From the NCBI RefSeq assembly GCF_020520425.1, contig NC_079489.1:90810810-90874809 (forward strand): a stretch of 64,000 nucleotides of DNA. Reading direction: 5' to 3'. The stretch's first letter is position 1; every line of letters begins with the position of its first letter. Below the pieces are notes generated by a model. It did not search any database. It was not told where the DNA came from and saw nothing but the letters and a program-made list of their open reading frames with translations. Shown here piece after piece: positions 59,632-64,000 of this stretch. A program made the position numbers and the translations under genes. The stretch is from Spinacia oleracea (lineage: Eukaryota > Streptophyta > Magnoliopsida > Caryophyllales > Amaranthaceae).

Positions 59632-61247
59632 GTTGATGCTTTTATTGTTAAGTAATTAAAATGATAAAGAGGTGCCTTTTGGCACCTTGGGTTCTAGTGT
59701 AAAACCATTGAATTATGTCCACAATTGTAAAATGGTCCATACCTGACTTCTTTACGCACATATTTGGCAGTTTTGTTGTAAGAAATGTATAGAGTAGATT
59801 AAGCCACATTCTGCAATACCGCTTCTCCAAAAACACAGTGAAGTTTTTTCAGAGTTCACTGCTGTTTGATGAAAATTTGTCTTAACACAATGCAATTATA
59901 TATATAAACTGATGTAACGCAAAAAATTCTGATTAAAGTAATGATTTCTCATGTTCTCTTGTCATTTCCTAGTAAAGTCTAAAACCTAGTTTGACTGTAC
60001 ATACTGTTACTGTACTAGAAATCATATAAGTTTGATTAGGTACAGGTTGTTTATCATGATCCAAAAGTGTTTCAGTTTGATTAGAATCACCATAGATGAC
60101 TTAAAGCAGGTTTCTCAGACTCTTGGCATGCAATTAAGTGATTCAGCAGGAGTGAGAACAACTACGGAAGCAGATTACAGGTAAGAGCAAGTTGTGAATT
60201 TGGGGGATTGTGTTGTGTAGTCATGGAAACTGGCCTCAAATCATTCATTCTGAAGTTAGTTACCAGTTACCACAGACAGGGATCGGAGTACATGAGAACA
60301 TGACTGACTGACTGACTGACTGACTGACTGTTACTGGTTTCGGCGTTTGGAGAATGTTTACTTCAATGGCAGAACTTAAAGGTTAAAGCTTCACAAGTAG
60401 TTTCTAAAGTGGTGGAAGAACAGACTTAGAATAAGATTCATCTAAAGAATAGAGACTACCATTTATTTTAAGTTGTCTCAAAATAACAAGCCAGTTTCTC
60501 TAGTTATCAAACTTTGAACAACCAAGAATTACTTGGAGATATTACTATAACAAAAATCATCTATTTCACTTGATTGGAATAACGTGCCAACTGATACAGA
60601 AAAAATGAGTAGTGTACTGAATAGACCATGTACAAAAGGACCTATGTCTAAACCTATTTAATGGACAAGCTAACCCAATAAATTCTGGACATTGCGTTTA
60701 AAAATTAAAAGAGACGATGATTTTCTGTACTGAATCAATAAGGCTAAAATAACACTCTATGTCTCCTTTTGTTCTTCATGTTTAGAGTATTGGGGGAGTT
60801 AAATAGCAACTGGATAGTTAATTCTATTTATTTTATGACTTAAAACGTCATATTTTGGATATATTGGATGAGGTTTAAGAAAAGTGCAAGTGGAAGGGTG
60901 AAAGTAAAGACAAAATCAATAAATCGGGATAAGGTTTGATCAAAATAAGGAAAATGACACAACTTTCAACTGAAATCTCAGGACAAGGGTCAAGGGTAGA
61001 TTTAATTATTTTTTTTTAATTTTTTTTGTATATGGGTGAAATGGAACAGAAACATAAAAGAAAATGTTTTTTTTACGCACAAAAGGAGAAAATTATATTA
61101 ACATGTCATCGTTTAAGCACCTTACAAAAGAGAATCGGGCAAACCCCAAAAACTTGTAGCCCGAACCATAGCAAAATACAAACAACTAAACTATCCATAC
61201 CTACACTACCAAAAACTACCCCTCCCTTTAACTTTACAATCCAAACA
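59632..61247. other. Intergenic region 3' of the receptor kinase
   Basis: Contains a (GACT)n tract at about 60302-60330. No gene is recognised. Confidence 0.55.
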
Positions 61248-61637
61248 TTAACTTGCATCCAATCGAGGGGGGGGGGGGGGGGGGGGGGGGGAACTAAACC
61301 AACTACTCCCTTGCATTTGAACTCTCACCTTGCGCACCTGATTGTCACGAGTCACACTGAGAACCTTAGTAGTTACTGTCGTTGGGATAGTGCCAAACAT
61401 AATCTCTCGAGTAACCGTCACGACCTCTTCTTCATCTGTTGGAGTTATTTCCAAATCAATAACTGCTGCTGATTGTCCTTGCGATTTAGAAGACTGTCCC
61501 TCATCCCTTAATCCTTTCCTTGCTTGCTGAAGATCTACCTGGTACATTATATCTGTGAATGGAGGTGGGTTAAGAAACATCTTATGGCCTACTGCCATTG
61601 TGATCGCATATTGATGAGTGACATTTATGTCACTCAT
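61248..61637 (-). CDS. Hypothetical ORF, 129 codons, unrecognised
   Basis: The minus-strand frame starts MSDINVTHQYAITMAVGHKM and has a mixed, coding-like composition (LEITPTDEEEVVTVTREIMF), then runs into a proline tract encoded by the G25 run. I do not recognise the family. The start overlaps a perfect palindrome. It could be an exon of a decayed gene or a transposon remnant; it may equally be chance. Confidence 0.2.
   Translation of the reverse strand: MSDINVTHQYAITMAVGHKMFLNPPPFTDIMYQVDLQQARKGLRDEGQSSKSQGQSAAVIDLEITPTDEEEVVTVTREIMFGTIPTTVTTKVLSVTRDNQVRKVRVQMQGSSWFSSPPPPPPPPRLDAS
61267..61291. repeat. G25 homopolymer
   Basis: Twenty-five consecutive G residues on the + strand. This is rare in plant nuclear DNA and prone to sequencing length error. 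Confidence 0.9.
61614..61637. other. Perfect 24-bp palindrome
   Basis: ATGAGTGACAT, TT, ATGTCACTCAT: two 11-bp arms with a 2-bp centre. The arms hold TGAC and GTCA cores. No factor is assigned. Confidence 0.7.
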
Positions 61638-61863
61638 AGGGTAGGAATTTAGGCATTATTTGAGTCGATTTTATTCTATTTTAGCATTTTTAGTCTTTAT
61701 TTTTATTAATTTATCATTTTAATTATTTATAGTTTAGTTTAACGTTTTTATCTATTTTTGTTAGTTTTAGATCTTAATTTCGTACTTTATTTTATTTTAT
61801 TTGTTTTATAATTTTATAATTTAATTACTTTTGTTTTCGATATTAATTTTCTATTTCTATTTC

Positions 61864-61864
<1 letters not shown>

Positions 61865-61926
<62 letters not shown>

Positions 61927-61930
61927 TTTA
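61865..61930. repeat. (TTA)n microsatellite
   Basis: About 20 near-perfect TTA units in a T-rich stretch. Confidence 0.95.
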
Positions 61931-62394
61931 GTTTCGTTTTTATTTTTATTTAGTTCCTCTTGTCTTTGTTTATTTTATGTAGGTGAACGTGTTTGAGTTT
62001 CGGGATACTAATTCCAAGGGCCAAATTAATTGTACAACAAAGCCAAACCTTATCCTACACTCTACCTACCCTACTGAAGGAAATAATGCCCTTGGTCCAA
62101 GTATGCATTTAATGTTAAGTCTAATAAATGCGGTTCAGTATTAATTAACAAGTTAATAATTCAGTGAGATCAAGTGAGCTGAATGCCTAGCTAGAGGCCG
62201 CTTCAGTTCAAGTGGAATTAATGATATTAATCCACAGCTTACTCTTGACTGAACCCGTAGGGTCACACAAATAGTACGTAAACGGATCAAGTATTTAATG
62301 GCAATAAATACTCCATCTATGGATATTCGGAATCGACGGATCTTGGTTTCGGTGGGAGCTGAGATCGTCACAAGCAAGAAATGAATACTCCGGA

Positions 62395-62690
62395 AACGAT
62401 GATATTGCCGGAAACGGAAATATGGATCGTATCGGAAAAATGAATATTATCCAAGTTGTAGATGTTGCCGGAAACGGAAACATGGTGCGTATCGGAAAAT
62501 ATTATTGGAAATGGAAATATTGCCGGAAACGGAAATATTGTCAGAATCGGAAATATTATCGGAATCGGAAAATAATTCCGGAAACGGAAATATTAAATAT
62601 TTGTTCGAAACGGAAATTAATTCCGGAATCGGAAATATTAAATATTGTTCGTATCGGAAATGAATTCCGGAACCGGAAATTTAATCGGAA
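62395..62690. repeat. GGAAACGGAAATA repeat block in the solo LTR
   Basis: About 20 irregular units of CCGGAAACGGAAATATT or TCGGAAATATT, with variable spacers. Confidence 0.85.
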
Positions 62691-63106
62691 GCGCATCGTA
62701 CGAATTAGCATCGAACGAGGCTTGCTAGACGAAGGCCCAGCACGAAGCCAGGCCCACGCCCAGCAAGCCGAGCGCCCAACACGAATGCCACAAGCCTCGC
62801 CAGGCCCAGCAAGGCTGCTGGCGCGCGCGCTGAGCGTGCTCGTGGGCTGCGAGGCAGCGCTCATGCGTGTGGGCCGCAAGGCATGCGCGGTGCGTGCTTC
62901 CCTCGTGGTCGTGCGACGCTCGTGTTCGTAACGAATCCTAATCCTATCGGAATTCGTGCATTGATTAAATCTTAATCCTAAAAGATTAAATTTATTATTT
63001 AGAGTTCTAATAGGATTCTAATTAATAAATCCATATCCTAGTAGGATTTTTTTTTTTTTTGAACTACCATATCCTAGTAGGATTATAATTCCTTTCCATA
63101 AACTCT

Positions 63107-63115
63107 ATAAATAGG
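63107..63115 (+). promoter_or_regulatory. TATA box of the copia solo LTR
   Basis: TATAAATAG in the context AACTCTATAAATAGGTGCC, towards the LTR 3' part. It could still drive + strand transcription out of the LTR. Confidence 0.6.
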
Positions 63116-63473
63116 TGCCTAGGGTCACATATTTACATCGAGATTTGAAGTATTTTAAAGGTAAGATTTTGAAGAAAAAATCAGCTAAACACTTGCAACC
63201 TATTAGCCGAAAATCCTAGTAACCTTAAGGGCGATTCTAGTTGGTCAAGCTTAAGGCGGATCCGGATGTGCTGTGGACTATCTACGGAGGGACGACACTT
63301 GGAGTCCTAAAGACTTGTTCTTGTTCGGTTCGGGCGCAGCTAGGGAGGGCACGCTACAAAGTGTATGCATCTAAATTATGCTAAATGATTATGTGTAAAT
63401 AATATGTTTCCTGGCTTTATGGTTTTTCCGCATGATTTATGTTTTGTCATATGTATCATAACCTAACACCTAC

Positions 63474-64000
63474 ACCACCTCATCTCACCTTCCTTGCCAG
63501 CCTGCTCCAACCCTCTTCCATCACCTGCAACGCTGCTTCCCCTTCCTTCGCCAACTACAAACACGAGCATCTTATTATTTTTATAATCTAAATTGCATAA
63601 ATATGGTTAAATATTACAAATTTGCAAGGAATTAAAAGGGGTGATTAATTTTCGTAATTGTTAATTAATTTGCAAATTGCGTTTATTTAATTATATGTAC
63701 GCAGTTTTTCGGCAGAATATTCGTTACTCAACCAAATCGAGTGATTTTTGTGTCAATTCCGCATGTAAAAGGCATTCTAAAATTTTGACAAAAAAGTATT
63801 TTTCGCCGAAACCCAGAATTCCCAAATTCGAAGTCTAACTATGACTTTTCGGAGGTTTTAGTTTTTCGAACGCAAAAGTTTGTAAATTTAAGATGTTAAA
63901 TTGAATATTTGCGATTCTTGTTGATAAATCTTGAATCTTTGATTGACCTACTGTATATGTTTAACAAGTTTGAATGCCTAGCCTTGTTAATTATACAACC
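63474..64000. other. AT-rich flank, no gene seen
   Basis: It continues the sequence interrupted by the solo LTR (CCTACC... before, ACCACCTCATCTCACC after). The style (TTCGCCGAAACCCAGAATTC) suggests another old retroelement, but nothing decisive is visible. Confidence 0.4.

Larger units (their letters stand above)
62075..63468 (+). mobile_element. Copia-type solo LTR with target duplication CCTAC
   Basis: A 1394-bp sequence starting TGAAGGAAATAATGCCC and ending ATAACCTAACA, flanked by CCTAC at 62070-62074 and 63469-63473. No internal region is present, so it is a solo LTR left by LTR-LTR recombination. The U3-like part (62395-62690) is packed with GGAAACGGAAATATT / TCGGAAAT units. A GC-rich block (62730-62930) follows. 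TATAAATAG is at about 63107, just before the probable transcription start. Long frames in it (62422-62931) are translations of the repeat units. The superfamily assignment is from LTR size and start and is less certain than the boundaries. Confidence 0.85.

Noticed and set aside
62422..62931. 169-codon ORF with repeated RIGKYY/RNRKY peptides
   Set aside because: It is a translation of the GGAAACGGAAATA block of the solo LTR.

Overview
This is a stretch of a repeat-rich eudicot plant nuclear genome. Two intron-containing plant genes sit between layers of LTR retrotransposons, a LINE and smaller DNA transposons. The element types (Tat-lineage gypsy elements with an arginine-tRNA primer site, and copia LTRs built of GGAAACGGAAATA blocks) feel like Caryophyllales (spinach, beet or quinoa relatives), but that is an impression and was not tested.

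Region 1 (1-32132) is a nest of LTR elements. A Tekay-type chromovirus (E1, + strand; its pol 3' half is at 9065-11192 and its 3' LTR starts at 11464) has been hit twice. A minus-strand Tat-lineage element without coding capacity (E0; 1-9064, running off the left edge) sits in its reverse transcriptase. A complete 15.3-kb minus-strand Tat-lineage element (E2; 13899-29174) sits in its 3' LTR and has a perfect CCTTT target duplication. A further minus-strand chromovirus LTR (E3; 29395-32132) abuts the E1 remnant. E2 carries degenerate gag/protease, a long RT / RNase H / second RNase H / integrase ORF, and an opposite-strand gene of the plant mobile domain type with what look like its own promoter and an intron. 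E0 has lost gag-pol but carries an antisense fragment resembling an ECT/YTHDF-type m6A-reader gene, ending in an intron donor. It also carries five copies of a GC-palindrome cassette.

Region 2 (32133-38400) is AT-rich intergenic DNA with two fold-back (MITE-like) elements, a 332-bp duplication and dispersed MITE fragments. Region 3 (38936-45536) is a six-exon DUF789 gene. Region 4 (45537-53880) is intergenic; it holds a 1.3-kb Mutator-like element with about 170-bp terminal inverted repeats and a 9-bp target duplication, and a 5'-truncated L1 LINE with an RNase H domain and poly(A) tail.

Region 5 (53882-59631) is an LRK10-like receptor kinase locus. Two tandem first exons each encode a signal peptide plus GUB_WAK/WAK_assoc ectodomain; both end in the same splice phase and can join one shared set of transmembrane and kinase exons. 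Region 6 (59632-64000) is intergenic with microsatellites, a G25 tract and a 1394-bp copia solo LTR flanked by CCTAC.

How the parts relate: the retroelements explain most of region 1. The captured and antisense genes lie opposite to their element's transcription, which would let introns survive retrotransposition. The two host genes look intact and independent.
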